A stretch of 64,000 bases of DNA from Natrinema halophilum. GTDB lineage: Archaea > Halobacteriota > Halobacteria > Halobacteriales > Natrialbaceae. Location: the NCBI RefSeq assembly GCF_013402815.2, contig NZ_CP058601.1, forward strand, positions 1,798,001 through 1,862,000, written 5' to 3'. The notes under the pieces are model-generated. The model had not been told where the DNA came from. It did not search any database and was given only the letters and a program-made list of their open reading frames with translations. The position numbers were made by a program, and so were the translations under genes. Of this stretch, positions 1-10,290 are shown piece after piece (the first letter of the stretch is position 1; every line of letters starts with the position of its first letter).

Positions 1-895
1 AGTGAGTACAACGTGGTGGTTTCCGTGGGATACGATCACAACCTTCCCGAATCCATCCCCTCGGTTCGGTCAGAAGGCCGCCTAAGATACATCTGCCGTG
101 CCTACCAGACAACCGGGGGGAGCCCCCGATCTAATGGAGCATCATCGAAGAACGCCGATAGAGGTGACGTTACACTACATGGATGAATTGTTCGATACCG
201 GCACATCTCATAGCAGTGCGTCGAGACCGAGTGCTGCGGTTCGAGAAAGGGACTCTACAGGCGACTAAAAGACCTACAGTTCGGCCAGTTCATCGACGTT
301 TGGCCTGATGTCGATGAGGGATAGTGTCGATGGAACTTCAGCTGAAGGACGAAGGGGCTTACCATATGACTGAGGATTTTTTCGATCTCTGTGAACTCGG
401 TATCGACAAGACAGTGGCCGTCCACGTATTCTTGAATCGACTGCATGCACTCTCATTTCCGCCGTTCGACAACAACGGAATCGAGGAGGGGGGAGAGACC
501 TACTCCGTCAACATCTGGAAGGAAACGACTGACGTCGCTCCGGAAGGCAGGCACCTCTTGTCGTACTGACGGCGTGAAGTACCGCGGGAATAATCCATAA
601 GACATCATCACTTAGACCGCACGTCCCAAAACGGGGCATGTGGTTGCAGTTGAATTTAATTCTCCGTGGAATCCTCGAATGGGTTTCCTGGAATTTACAT
701 CCGAACACCCGCAGAGTGTGTATGATTGTCGGCAGATCCGCCCTGTCCGACAGTACCAATCTCACAACGCCGTTGACGTAGATTTTGAGAAATGCCGCAG
801 TTCCAACCGAACGACCGCTTCACGTTACGGTCTGTGATGCCTATGACGGCCGTTACTAGTTTGGACGAAAACATGATTTGATGACTCTTTAGAGG
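1..895. other. Stretch with no recognisable gene
   Basis: Only short open frames occur and none has haloarchaeal codon bias or a protein I recognise. The stretch adjoins clearly decayed genes (900-3740), so it is probably further decayed DNA. The part at about 500-895 may be the eroded C-terminal end of the aminotransferase relic that follows, since that relic reads on the minus strand, but no motif proves it. Confidence 0.5.
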
Positions 896-899
896 GGGG

Positions 900-1140
900 T
901 TCACCTTCCGAAGTAAAGTCCGGAGGCAATCGCCCTGCTCCACCGGTAGAAATTGGTCCAGTTGTGCCAGGCCGAGAGCCGCTTGTATGTCGCTGACGTT
1001 GTAGGTGGAGCAGAGTCCTTCAGTGGCCTGATATCAGGATTCGTCCTCATGACCGTCAAGACCACAATTCATGTCGAACGATCGGAGTCGCCGTAGTCTG
1101 GATGCCAGTTCGTCAACGGCAGTTACTACCACGTCCCGCT
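900..1140 (-). pseudogene. Relic of a DegT/DnrJ/EryC1/StrS-type sugar aminotransferase
   Basis: Read on the minus strand, about 930-1010 gives the stretch YNVSDIQAALGLAQLDQF. This matches the conserved YNYRMxDIQAALGLAQL block of PLP-dependent DegT/DnrJ aminotransferases, which make amino sugars for surface glycans. Just upstream (1140-1080) a piece reading LASRLRRLRSF resembles the segment that normally precedes that block. An in-frame stop lies between the two pieces, no intact frame extends to either side, and the PLP-lysine region is not recognisable. It is therefore a fragment of a dead gene. Its presence fits the glycan island downstream. Confidence 0.65.
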
Positions 1141-1309
1141 ACGACAGTCATGATATTCTTGACAGGATGAAAGAGAAGAAATTGTTACTTATATGACTAT
1201 ATATTGTGGATGAGAGTAATATCCAACAAGCTTTTGTCTTATCTATTTATAAAGTGGACATGAACTCTCGGAAAACACCCTCTAGATTGAAAAGGAAGCT
1301 AAAACCAGC

Positions 1310-2564
1310 ATATGTCCGTTGGTTGTCGGCAGCGGCTGCCTTATAAGCAGACTTGCCGCCCGCCTCTAACCAACCAAGTGAGAGTGCACCTAATCACATC
1401 GCTGTCCTTGTTGTCGAGGTATTGCGTCCCGATCATATTCCGGATATCGGCCTCGATTTACTACTGCTATCACGCCTGGTACATGGACATTCCCTGCTGT
1501 GACGTGCGTCCACACGGGAACTTATCCTCACGAACACAGGTCGAATACTATCCTCCAATCGGATGGAAATTCATCAAAACAAATACCAGAGCAATCAGAT
1601 AGAGAGTATATTTCGGAACAGTTCGCTTCTTACAGATATGATACATTTGCAGGATGTGGGTTCTTGGTTCCATTCATGGCAATTCGCGGCCGCTACCACA
1701 AACACAAGGTGATGCCCCATTCCCCGGCGAATATGGTGAATTCGGTCTATGAAAAATGGCGAAAAGGTCGAGATCAAACGTTCGCATATCTCCACTATGC
1801 TGATCTTCACAGCCCGTTAGACCCTCCAAAGGAATACATAGCCGACAGAAGCGTCGATAAATCTATACCCAACCTGACCGAGTGGGATTACACCTCTACC
1901 TTTGATAAGAATAGAGAAGACTGTGTGAAATACCGAAAACACCGTCTTCGGTTGTGTGGTGTTGCATTCGATTTCCTCACCGATGAACTCCACTCTTTCC
2001 TTGACACATTTGAAGATGACACATTTATTATCATTACGGGCAATCACGGCGAATCTCACTGGGAACACCCGGAGCTGGCGAAATCTTTCACCGATAGTCG
2101 TCCTCTTACGGTGCTGGACATGGCGGGACACCATGGGATGCGACATCTCGCGTCCCACTTGCGATTTCTGGCCCGAATGAACAATTGCAGACACCAACAA
2201 GTGGATGGCCAAGTTTAATTGATCTAAAGCCCACTCTTACCACCCTTATTTCAGATGAAAATCTGGACGGTCAATCTTGGACATCTCCTATTCCGAATGA
2301 CCGACCAGTCATCACGGAAGCCGCTACTATGGCACTGAACGCAAAGCAGTATACCAAGGAAAGAAGAAGTTGATCTGTTCTAGAGCTGATTCTGTAAAAT
2401 TAGAGGGTGAAGTTAACACACACAAGCAATAAGAAGTATTATCGCAAGTAGAGAAACCTACCCTGGAGCGCTTCCTCCCAGAGGTGTGGAATGAATTTGG
2501 TAATGGGCAAAAGATCAGCCAGTTGGCTGAGTCGAGATTGGAAGCTCTTGGTTACAAAAGTTGA
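1310..2564 (+). pseudogene. Decayed sulfatase-family gene
   Basis: Pieces of a sulfatase/alkaline-phosphatase-superfamily protein appear in order but in different frames. An N-terminal VLVVEVLRPDHIPDI comes from about 1400-1450 and resembles the metal-binding start of the family. TCVHTGTYPHEHR from about 1500 matches the active-site region (usual form TGRYPHEHG). A middle stretch YLHYADLHSPLDPP is at about 1785-1825, ITGNHGES (normally S/TDHGE) at about 2035, and a C-terminal ESRLEALGYK ends at the stop at 2562-2564. At least three frame changes separate these pieces. The ending matches the ERLxxLGY tail of the intact relatives at 5746 and 9037, so this is a third, dead member of the set. Confidence 0.7.
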
Positions 2565-2639
2565 CTCTTAACATGTTTGATACTCGTTAATATGCTGTCT
2601 CAAGTCAAGACACTTATGGCAGCGAATTTCCGTTGTGGA

Positions 2640-3737
2640 AAATCGGAATGTATCATTACACTACCATTGAGGATACGGTTATTACTTCGCTCATTCCAGA
2701 ACCGTTCAAATTCCGCTCTGTTGCGTTAATGATGGGCACCCAGATCCCGAAGTCAGTCGCCGTCATCGACGCCACACCGCCGAACAATGCCTGGGACTCA
2801 CCGCCAAACGGACCGAGGTTAAAGGTCTTAACTCCACAGACATCAATATCTCTTGTCACCTCCTCGGTTTCGGCGTAGTCAAAGACACCAGGCCTCTCTG
2901 ATGGGGGCAGATGACCGGTGGTTGTCAGTTACTGAGAGCTCACCGTTGATGACACAGGTGTCGTCGTGTGATACGTCGGCCGCAATCACCAATGTCGTCA
3001 TTTGTGATGCTGATGTACGGAAATCTACGCGAGCCTCCTGTGTCTTGACGCTAACAGACCCGATAGTGAGTCCTCCCTCGATTTTTGCAAATTGAGCCAT
3101 TCTGAAATGGGACGGGCCTTCACCATCGCTGTTCCATCGTATACCCTCGGTGTTTGAGTCACTAAGCATCTCTATGAGAGTGTTCTAGATGACGCTCGCG
3201 TCGGTCCCGCCCAACTTGATGCCGTAGGAGCGGCCGGCGCTTCCCGACCCCTGTACGTCGATTTATTCCCCACTCACACTAACGGTGTTTCTGTCTCCGA
3301 TATGTATCGCGGCACCATCGTCAGCACCCCTCAAATGTCTTGATGTGGACCGCACGTGAGTCCCACTCACTCGACGTGCCTGCCGTACTTGTCCTTGAGT
3401 CATACGTATGGAGAATGACCGCCCGTGCGCATTGTTCCCCATACTGTTAGACAATATTCCGAACGGTGTGCTTTCAGCGTGGACACCATATCTAGTGCGC
3501 CCCTCAAATACACTCCGGGTATTGGCATGTCCCGGACACCGGACGACTTTGTATTCGTTGGGCCGTCCAAAGACACTAGGTCCGATACGTGACAGTGGCC
3601 GTTGAAGTCGATGCCGATCATCCTGCCTCTTTAATCACGTCAGACGCGGAACTGCCGGAGCCGTTAGCTGCTCCCTGATACGTCAGAAAAATATCAACAG
3701 TATCCTTAACGTCGGTCGCGTCGAAACTATCGGTCAT
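2640..3737 (-). pseudogene. Decayed gene, possibly a secreted or surface beta-helix protein
   Basis: On the minus strand several frames carry protein-like pieces in order: a start-like MTDSFDATDVKDTVDIF at 3737, then VRDMPIPGVYLRGAL at about 3500, GGADDGAAI-type text at about 3320, TIGSVSVKTQEARVDF at about 3060, and CGVKTFNLGPFGGESQALF at about 2820. The PIPGVYLRGA style and the Gly/Val/Asn-rich repeats recall right-handed beta-helix surface proteins common beside haloarchaeal polysaccharide genes, but I cannot prove the family. Stops and frame changes interrupt it throughout. The neighbours are also decayed, so the whole 1-3.8 kb segment seems no longer under selection. Confidence 0.4.
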
Positions 3738-3831
3738 GATCCCGCTGGAGCGCACTTGACGGGAACCGACGGCAGTTCTATGACTGCGGTCGTTGATATT
3801 TTCCGATTAAGCCTATGAATATGTTCTTGTT

Positions 3832-5640
3832 TCACCCGCTCTGAGACTGGATTGCGTACAGTTCGGCGTACTGTCCGCCCTTTTCCATCAGATCCTGATG
3901 TGACCCTTCCTCGACGATTCGCCCATCCTCAATCGTGTATATCCGGTCCGCGTTCTTGACGGTAGACAGGCGGTGCGCGATACCAACCATTGCGTACTCG
4001 CGGTCCATGCTCTCGATCGCGGTCTGTACCTCCTTCTCGAGACTTGAATCGAGGTTACTGGTTGCTTCGTCAAGGACGAGAACGTCGGCTTCTTTCAGGA
4101 GTGCTCGAGCAAGGGAGACGCGTTGTCGTTGGCCACCGGAAAGTCGAACACCGTCGTCGCCGAGTTGCGTATCCAGGCCATCGGACAGGTCGTCCAAGAA
4201 CTCGTTTACCTTTGAGATCCGACATACTTCTTCGAGTTGACCGTCGGAGACATCTCGATTCCCGATAGTGAGATTATAGCGCAGCGTCTCATTGAAAATG
4301 AACGGATCCTGTTGTACGACAGCGATTTGAGACCTCCAGGCTTCGACATTCATCTCGCCAATAGAGATGTCATTGACCAATATCGCTCCGTCATCTGGTT
4401 CATACATCCGTGCGAGTAGTGAGACGATTGTCGACTTGCCAGCGCCAGATTGTCCAACAAACCCAACGAACTCGTCGCGCTTGAACTCGAATGAGACACT
4501 CCGTAGTGCTAGGTCATCCTGCCCAGCATACGCGAATTCAACGTCATCGAACTCAACAGACTCGACGGCCTCAGGGACCGGCTCCGTTGTGTCGTCGATT
4601 TCGCTGTGCGCTTTAAGCTCGTTGATGAACTCTTGCATCCGGATCAAATGTGGCAGGTCGTTTTCTATCTTATAGAAAATCGAATTAATGTTGCTAGCCT
4701 TTGGACCGAGGCGGAACATCGCGAATAGGAAGATGCCGAGCGATCCCAACGACAAGTCAGCGTACGCGATAGCGAGATAGATGAGGACAAACACCGCGAC
4801 AGCGGTGAGGAGATTGTAGAAGTTTCGGATCGCCTGTTGGTTGCGACGCAGTCGGATGCTGGCGTCAGCGAACTGATTGACCGCGGCTTCGAAGTCTCTG
4901 AACAGCTCGTCTTTCAGGCCAAATAGCTTCGTGTCGCGAATACCCTGCGTGCCTGCCTGTGCGGTCTGCTGAACTCGTTCGTTCGCGTCAGCGACCTGCT
5001 CACCGAGCTCGTACCCGGGCTCTACGACGAAACGGAAAAGCAGGGAGAAACCGCCCAAGAACGCGATAGCAAAAATTGCGAGGGATGGCGACATGACGAA
5101 GGCGACAATGAAGTACATTCCTGTTAAAAAACCCTGTTCGAGAAAGTTTACGACTTCCCGAATGACTTGTCCCGCGTACTCAGCCTGTGTGACGATTGCA
5201 TTCAGAATGTCATCGGAGCCTTCGCGATCAAAATATTCGACGTTTGCGTCGAGGGCATTTCCGAACGAGTCGCTTTGTATCTCTCGCGTATAGTCTACGA
5301 CCAGCGCACCTCGTAGCCAGCGAACGACGAACGTGAGCGACCACCGTATCGTTAAAACGATGCTGACGCCCACAATGACGTATCCGAGCTCAAATGGAAC
5401 GCCGAGCAACTCGTAGAAGTTGACGAACAAGAGGAGGATACCGTCAGCTTCGGCGGTAGGGTTCCCGGATGACTGTATCAGCTCCACGATTGGGAGGATA
5501 AAGCTTAATCCGATACCCTCGAGTAACGCTGCAACCATGCCGCCTATTACTATACCGGTTGCAAACAGCGGCCTGTATCGTGCAACTCGAAGCAACGCGG
5601 CCAGTTGTTCCTTTCTGCTGACGCTCTTCACGTCGGTCAT
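3832..5640 (-). CDS. ABC transporter, fused permease and ATPase (glycolipid flippase type)
   Basis: About 602 residues. The N-terminal half (to about residue 340) is an exporter membrane domain with roughly six hydrophobic helices. The C-terminal half is an ATP-binding domain with Walker A GQSGAGKST at residues 396-404, signature LSGGQ at 500-504, a Walker B LVLDEATSNLD and a switch histidine in GIAHR. This one-chain layout is that of MsbA/PglK-type exporters, which act as homodimers and flip lipid-linked sugars or export lipids. The ATG at 5640 is chosen over an in-frame TTG 15 bases earlier. Lying among glycosyltransferases, it probably moves lipid-linked glycan outward; the substrate is inferred from context only. 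Confidence 0.9.
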   Translation of the reverse strand: MTDVKSVSRKEQLAALLRVARYRPLFATGIVIGGMVAALLEGIGLSFILPIVELIQSSGNPTAEADGILLLFVNFYELLGVPFELGYVIVGVSIVLTIRWSLTFVVRWLRGALVVDYTREIQSDSFGNALDANVEYFDREGSDDILNAIVTQAEYAGQVIREVVNFLEQGFLTGMYFIVAFVMSPSLAIFAIAFLGGFSLLFRFVVEPGYELGEQVADANERVQQTAQAGTQGIRDTKLFGLKDELFRDFEAAVNQFADASIRLRRNQQAIRNFYNLLTAVAVFVLIYLAIAYADLSLGSLGIFLFAMFRLGPKASNINSIFYKIENDLPHLIRMQEFINELKAHSEIDDTTEPVPEAVESVEFDDVEFAYAGQDDLALRSVSFEFKRDEFVGFVGQSGAGKSTIVSLLARMYEPDDGAILVNDISIGEMNVEAWRSQIAVVQQDPFIFNETLRYNLTIGNRDVSDGQLEEVCRISKVNEFLDDLSDGLDTQLGDDGVRLSGGQRQRVSLARALLKEADVLVLDEATSNLDSSLEKEVQTAIESMDREYAMVGIAHRLSTVKNADRIYTIEDGRIVEEGSHQDLMEKGGQYAELYAIQSQSG

Positions 5641-5745
5641 TATTAAGGCTGCCAAACTCTATTCTTAAATAAACTCCGAGTTGACCGGCCCCAGTGACGA
5701 TCGCCAACCGGATTATGTAAGTTGATGAGCGCGAAATAGTCCCGC

Positions 5746-6627
5746 ATGATTACCCTACGCGAAATCTACAAGGGCCTCCGGAAACCGCGTCTCAGATTCT
5801 TTGAGCTATACCGAAGGTTTGACAGGTATGTACTCGGAAATAAGCCAGTCTCGATGCCAGATGAGGACTGGGATACGCTGGTAATCCTCGACGCCTGCCG
5901 GTACGACCTGATGGCGGAGCTCGACCCGTTTGACGCGCCCGTCGAACAAAAGACGTCGCCGTCGACGTACACGCTGGGATACCTCCGGGAGACGTTCGGC
6001 GACGCCGACTTCCCCGAGATCGTATTCGTGACCGCAAACCCGAACTTCGAGTCGATACCGGCCCGCTTCCACGAACGCGTGACGCTCTGGGACGACGAGT
6101 GGGACGAAAACGTGGGCGTCACACCTCCCGAGGCCGTCACCGAGGCGGCGATCGAGACGTATCAGGAGTACCCCCACAAGCGGCTGATCGTTCACTATAT
6201 GCAGCCACACTATCCATTCATCGGAGACCTCGGCCGACAGCTCGCAGAAGAGGGAACGATTCATTACGAGTACGCGCACGGCGATGACTTCTGGAGACAA
6301 CTCGAACAGGACGATGTCGACGAGGCCTGCATCTGGGACGCTTACAAGGAGAACCTGGAACTGGTGATTCCCCACGTCGAGGACCTCCTCGAAGCAGTGC
6401 CCGGTCGAACTGTCGTTACCTCGGATCACGGGAACGAGTTCGGACGATTCGGCATCTATGGCCATCCTGATGGTGCTCATTCGCCGGGGCTCGTACGCAT
6501 TCCCTGGGTCGTCCTCGACGATCAAGAGCGGCGGTCGACCACGTCAGGAACCGCGACCGCTGGTCCCATAGGTGAGGACGACGTCGTCGCCCAACGGCTG
6601 GCAGATCTCGGGTACGCAGACACGTGA
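5746..6627 (+). CDS. Alkaline-phosphatase/sulfatase-superfamily protein
   Basis: 293 residues. A metal-site start WDTLVILDACRYDL (about residues 42-55) and a second metal-site motif TSDHGNEFG (about 225-233) are those of the alkaline phosphatase/sulfatase fold. A candidate nucleophile lies in the Ser/Thr cluster after residue 65 (SPSTYT). The classic sulfatase CxPxR signature is absent, so hydrolysis or transfer of phosphate, phosphoglycerol or sulfate are all possible. It ends in the family-like QRLADLGY tail. It starts 106 bases after the divergent ABC exporter start and precedes a glycosyltransferase on the same strand, so a glycan-tailoring role is likely but inferred. Confidence 0.8.
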   Translation: MITLREIYKGLRKPRLRFFELYRRFDRYVLGNKPVSMPDEDWDTLVILDACRYDLMAELDPFDAPVEQKTSPSTYTLGYLRETFGDADFPEIVFVTANPNFESIPARFHERVTLWDDEWDENVGVTPPEAVTEAAIETYQEYPHKRLIVHYMQPHYPFIGDLGRQLAEEGTIHYEYAHGDDFWRQLEQDDVDEACIWDAYKENLELVIPHVEDLLEAVPGRTVVTSDHGNEFGRFGIYGHPDGAHSPGLVRIPWVVLDDQERRSTTSGTATAGPIGEDDVVAQRLADLGYADT

Positions 6628-6820
6628 ATGTGTGCCCGACGTGTCGACCGAGCGTCGAATTCGAAAGGCGACACTACACGTGGGATGGTTGCACCGGTCA
6701 GAACACCCTGGTCTAGAACGCAGTCGATTCGGGTTGAATGGTCGCCGTTCGCCGCATTACGCCAGGAACTAGGAGAAAGCAAAGATGATATATACGCGTC
6801 TTTTCAATCACAGTAAACTG

Positions 6821-7924
6821 ATGAGGATTTTCTATGATGGGGTTATATTCACTCGCCAACAGTTCGGTGGCATCAATCGAATCTACGAACGGCTAGCCAC
6901 AGAGTTGCCAACGGTCGCACCCGATTCGGTGCTCCGGACGTTCCGGTTCCCGTCGACGCTTGACTCCCATCCGTTCCTCACGCAATCCCGATATCTCATC
7001 CCGAAGTTGGGAGGCGTTCTTCGGGAACTCGACGAGCGCATATTCCTGCCCCGGGCGGTCAACAAGTTCGACCCCGATATCTACCACACGTCGTACTTCC
7101 GTCTCCCAGCGGACATCAACGCACCATCGGTCGTGACCGTCTATGATATGATCCACGAACGGTTCGCCGACGAGTTGGGGAACGCCGAAGCGACGTCGGC
7201 GATGAAGCAAGCGAGCGTGGAGCGTGCCGATCACGTAATCGCAATCTCGAAGTGCACGAAGGATGATCTCGTGAAGTACTTCGATATAGCTCCAGAGAAG
7301 GTGAGCGTCATCCATCTGGCGGCCGATCCGGTGTTCGAACCGGTTGACGACTCCACAGTCTCTCGATTGCGAGCGGAGTATGACCTCCCGGAGCAGTTCC
7401 TCCTCTACGTCGGTCGGCGAGGCGGCTACAAGAACTTCGATACTCTCCTAGAGGCGTACGCCGACTGGGAGTACGCCGAAGACGTGTCTCTTGTCTGCGT
7501 AGGTGGCGGTGAGAAGTGGAGCAACGCAGAAGCTGAGACGATACGACAGGCGAACCTAGAGGAGTCGACGCAATTGATCACCTGGGTCGACGACAACGAG
7601 CTGCGGTCGTTCTACACAGCAGCGACAGCGTTCGTCTATCCCTCACGGTACGAGGGGTTCGGTATTCCGCCTCTCGAGGCGATGCAGTGCGAGACGCCGG
7701 TCGTCGCGTCGAACGTCTCTGCCATCCCGGAAGTCGTTGGGGAGGCTGGTACGTACGTCGACCCGGATGACCCCGCAGACATCAGGCGGGCGTTGTCCGA
7801 GGTCATCTTAGACCCTGAGTATCGTGAACTACTTGTAGAGCGAGGACTTCGTCAAGCGAAAGCCTTCGACTGGCAGCAGACAACGCGACAGACCTACCAG
7901 GTATACGAAAACATTCATGACTAA
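6821..7924 (+). CDS. GT4-family glycosyltransferase
   Basis: About 367 residues from the ATG at 6821 (MRIFYDG). An upstream ATG at 6785 adds 12 poorly conserved residues. The protein has the two-domain GT-B layout: FGGINRIYERL near the N-terminus, a nucleotide-binding half starting with FLLYVGRRGGYKNFD, and the C-terminal EGFGIPPLEAMQCETPVV, which holds the E-x7-E motif of retaining GT4 enzymes. It would transfer a sugar from a nucleotide sugar to a growing lipid-linked glycan on the cytoplasmic side. Its last 8 bases overlap the next gene (ATGACTAA), indicating translational coupling. Donor and acceptor are unknown. Confidence 0.9.
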   Translation: MRIFYDGVIFTRQQFGGINRIYERLATELPTVAPDSVLRTFRFPSTLDSHPFLTQSRYLIPKLGGVLRELDERIFLPRAVNKFDPDIYHTSYFRLPADINAPSVVTVYDMIHERFADELGNAEATSAMKQASVERADHVIAISKCTKDDLVKYFDIAPEKVSVIHLAADPVFEPVDDSTVSRLRAEYDLPEQFLLYVGRRGGYKNFDTLLEAYADWEYAEDVSLVCVGGGEKWSNAEAETIRQANLEESTQLITWVDDNELRSFYTAATAFVYPSRYEGFGIPPLEAMQCETPVVASNVSAIPEVVGEAGTYVDPDDPADIRRALSEVILDPEYRELLVERGLRQAKAFDWQQTTRQTYQVYENIHD

Positions 7925-8885
7925 TACCACACTGATAACGGGCGTTACAGGCTTCGTCGGAAGCCATTTACTCGACAGATTGGCCGATTCCGACCGAGAC
8001 CTGTACGGCGTCGTCCGAGAGAGCAGTTCGTTGGAGTACTGCCGAGATCACCGTGCAGACATCGACCTCCGAACGTGTAATCTCGTCGACGGGCCTGCAG
8101 TGTTCGAACTCTTGGAAGACGTTGCGCCGGACCACATATACCACCTCGCTGGACAGAGTTCAGTGAAGTCTAGCTGGGACAGCACGTACTCCCTAATCAA
8201 CAACAACATCGTCGCGACGTTGAACATATTGGAGGGCGTTCGCCAGGCAGAGTCTATCGATCCCCGAGTGCTCCTCGCTTGCTCGTCGGAACAGTACGGC
8301 CTAGTGGATGCGGACGCGCTCCCGGTGACCGAATCGATGGCCCTGAACCCGGTGAGTCCGTACGCGGTCAGCAAGTCTGCGGTCGACATGTTCGGCTTTC
8401 AATACTACAAGAGCCACGGGGTCAAGACGATCCGGACGCGAGCATTCAATCACACCGGGCCGCGTCGCCCAGACAAGTACGCACTCAGTGATTTCGCGAA
8501 GCAGATTGTGGAAATCGAGAACGAGATGAGCGATTCGAACCACATCCACGTGGGGAACCTCAGTGCCGTCCGGGATTACACCGACGTTCGGGACGTCGTC
8601 AAAGCATACGAGTTAGCGATGTGCGAATGCTCTTCGGGGGAGGCGTACAACATCTGCTCAATGACTGGGTATACAATCCGTGAACTGCTCGACAGATTAA
8701 TCGAACTGAGCGGGGAGGACATCACTGTCGTTCAGGAGGACGAGAGAATACGCCCAGTAGACGTCCCGGAACTCGTCGGGGACTGCGCGAAGTTTGAGGC
8801 GAAGACAGGATGGGGTCCTGAGTACACGATCAAGGAGACGCTTGGCGATCTCCTCCAGTATTGGAGGAGAGAAATGGACGTGTAA
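7917..8885 (+). CDS. SDR-family nucleotide-sugar enzyme (GDP-mannose dehydratase / GDP-6-deoxyhexose reductase type)
   Basis: 322 residues. The NAD(P)-binding TGVTGFVGSHL sits at the N-terminus (about 9-19). The catalytic set is visible as the serine in CSSEQYG and YAVSK with the active Tyr and Lys. RAFNHTGPRR is the sugar-nucleotide region. GDP-mannose 4,6-dehydratases usually have FNHESPRRG here, whereas GDP-4-keto-6-deoxymannose reductases have FNHxGPGQ, so this sequence is intermediate. It probably makes a 6-deoxyhexose donor such as GDP-rhamnose for the glycan built by its neighbours. It is coupled to the upstream GT4 gene. The SDR family is certain, the exact reaction is not. Confidence 0.85.
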   Translation: MTNTTLITGVTGFVGSHLLDRLADSDRDLYGVVRESSSLEYCRDHRADIDLRTCNLVDGPAVFELLEDVAPDHIYHLAGQSSVKSSWDSTYSLINNNIVATLNILEGVRQAESIDPRVLLACSSEQYGLVDADALPVTESMALNPVSPYAVSKSAVDMFGFQYYKSHGVKTIRTRAFNHTGPRRPDKYALSDFAKQIVEIENEMSDSNHIHVGNLSAVRDYTDVRDVVKAYELAMCECSSGEAYNICSMTGYTIRELLDRLIELSGEDITVVQEDERIRPVDVPELVGDCAKFEAKTGWGPEYTIKETLGDLLQYWRREMDV

Positions 8886-9000
8886 CGGCGTCGAGCAGAA
8901 CCGTTCTCTGCAACCGTCCGAATGGCGCTGACACACTCGCTGACGAAGCCTCAACCCTATCGAATCCAAAGAAGTGAGAAGAACCAACTCCTTCCAGAGC

Positions 9001-9008
9001 TTTTAATA
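9001..9008 (+). promoter_or_regulatory. TATA box for the gene at 9037
   Basis: TTTTAATA lies about 30 bases ahead of the ATG at 9037. No Shine-Dalgarno sequence is present, which fits a leaderless haloarchaeal transcript starting at or next to the ATG. Confidence 0.5.
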
Positions 9009-9036
9009 AAATGGTCGAAAGAGAATTGGTGACTTA

Positions 9037-10254
9037 ATGAATTTTCGGTCTATCGATGAAAAGGGATCGCAGGGGATCTTCGGCGCGCTCAACGAGGTGG
9101 ACAACGTCTGCGTCTTCATGGCGGATGCCCTCCGATGGGACCACCTCCCGGAATCAATCGCCGAACGGGGGCTAACGGTGAAGACAATCGCCGCGTCACT
9201 TACGACGCACACGAGTGTGCCGACGATGCTCACCGGACTTTGGCCGCGGCACCATGGGGTCTTGTCCCGGCAGCATCAGATACCAGACGTCCCAAACCTT
9301 CTAGATATCCCTGACCTCGACGATGGATATTATATGCCAGGCGACGAATCTGTTGTCGACGACGGCACGTTTTCAGTGCTCAAGATCGAGGAACGGCGCG
9401 AACTCGGAAGGCTTGACTCCCCGTGGACGTACTTCGAACGGCATCATGGCGGACACGTTCCGTTCGAGGCCGCAGGATGGGAAGGCTCCTGGGATGAGTT
9501 CGTTGAAGAGTTCGCCGGGAACATCGAGAAACACAGACACTGGTACGAGAAAGCGGTGTCGGGGACTGTCGAGGACTTCGAGGATAGGCTGGCGACGATT
9601 CGCGAGCGTGGGGAGGAATCGAACACGCTCATCGTATTCACTAGCGACCACGGGGAGTACCTCGGTGAGGCGGGGCTCGTCGACCATAGTTCGCCGATGC
9701 GACCGGAGGGCGTGTACGTGCCAACGGTATTCATCCACCCCGATATCCCTGCAGGGACGAAGGCAGACCACGTGATGCGCCACGTCGACCTGTTCCCGAC
9801 GATACTGGACAGCCTCGATCAACCGACTCCCGAGCACCTCGACGGAGAGAGCTTGTCCCGGAGCTCGCCATCCCGCGGCTATTCGCTCTCAACCTCGAAC
9901 GTATACTTCGGTGGGAAGCCACGGCACGTGTACGAAAGCGCCGGCATCTGGGATGCAGACGGCGGGTGGGTTCGCAACCAGACGGCACTCCACCACCGGG
10001 CACTGATGGCGTTGGGCTTGCTCGCCGGCCGTCGATGGAAGTCGAAGAACATACGTCGATCACTGGAGAAGTATCCACAGGCCGTCGGCCATTACGTGCG
10101 GTCCAGAGAGCAGTTCGGCGATCCTAGATTCTCGTTCGAAGAGGCAGTCGCGGACATTGAGGCGATCGAGTCCGTCTCACCAGTTTCAGACAAAGATCTG
10201 ACTGATTTGAGCGAGGATACCGAGGAACGACTACAGGATCTGGGATACCTGTAG
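9037..10254 (+). CDS. Sulfatase-family protein
   Basis: 405 residues. The N-terminal metal-site segment VCVFMADALRWDHL (about 26-39) and the nucleophile region HTSVPTMLTGL (about 59-69) have a Ser-x-Pro-Thr core in place of the CxPSR of classical sulfatases. The downstream metal motif FTSDHGEYLGEAG is at about 200-212 and the C-terminal tail is ERLQDLGYL. The Ser form is common in archaeal members and would need a different nucleophile maturation from formylglycine. Most likely it adds or removes a sulfate or phosphate on cell-surface glycan. It has its own leaderless promoter and is followed 36 bases later by a GT2 gene. Confidence 0.85.
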   Translation: MNFRSIDEKGSQGIFGALNEVDNVCVFMADALRWDHLPESIAERGLTVKTIAASLTTHTSVPTMLTGLWPRHHGVLSRQHQIPDVPNLLDIPDLDDGYYMPGDESVVDDGTFSVLKIEERRELGRLDSPWTYFERHHGGHVPFEAAGWEGSWDEFVEEFAGNIEKHRHWYEKAVSGTVEDFEDRLATIRERGEESNTLIVFTSDHGEYLGEAGLVDHSSPMRPEGVYVPTVFIHPDIPAGTKADHVMRHVDLFPTILDSLDQPTPEHLDGESLSRSSPSRGYSLSTSNVYFGGKPRHVYESAGIWDADGGWVRNQTALHHRALMALGLLAGRRWKSKNIRRSLEKYPQAVGHYVRSREQFGDPRFSFEEAVADIEAIESVSPVSDKDLTDLSEDTEERLQDLGYL

Positions 10255-10290
10255 CATGGCGCGACAAACTCTCAGATTCGACTTGATCCA

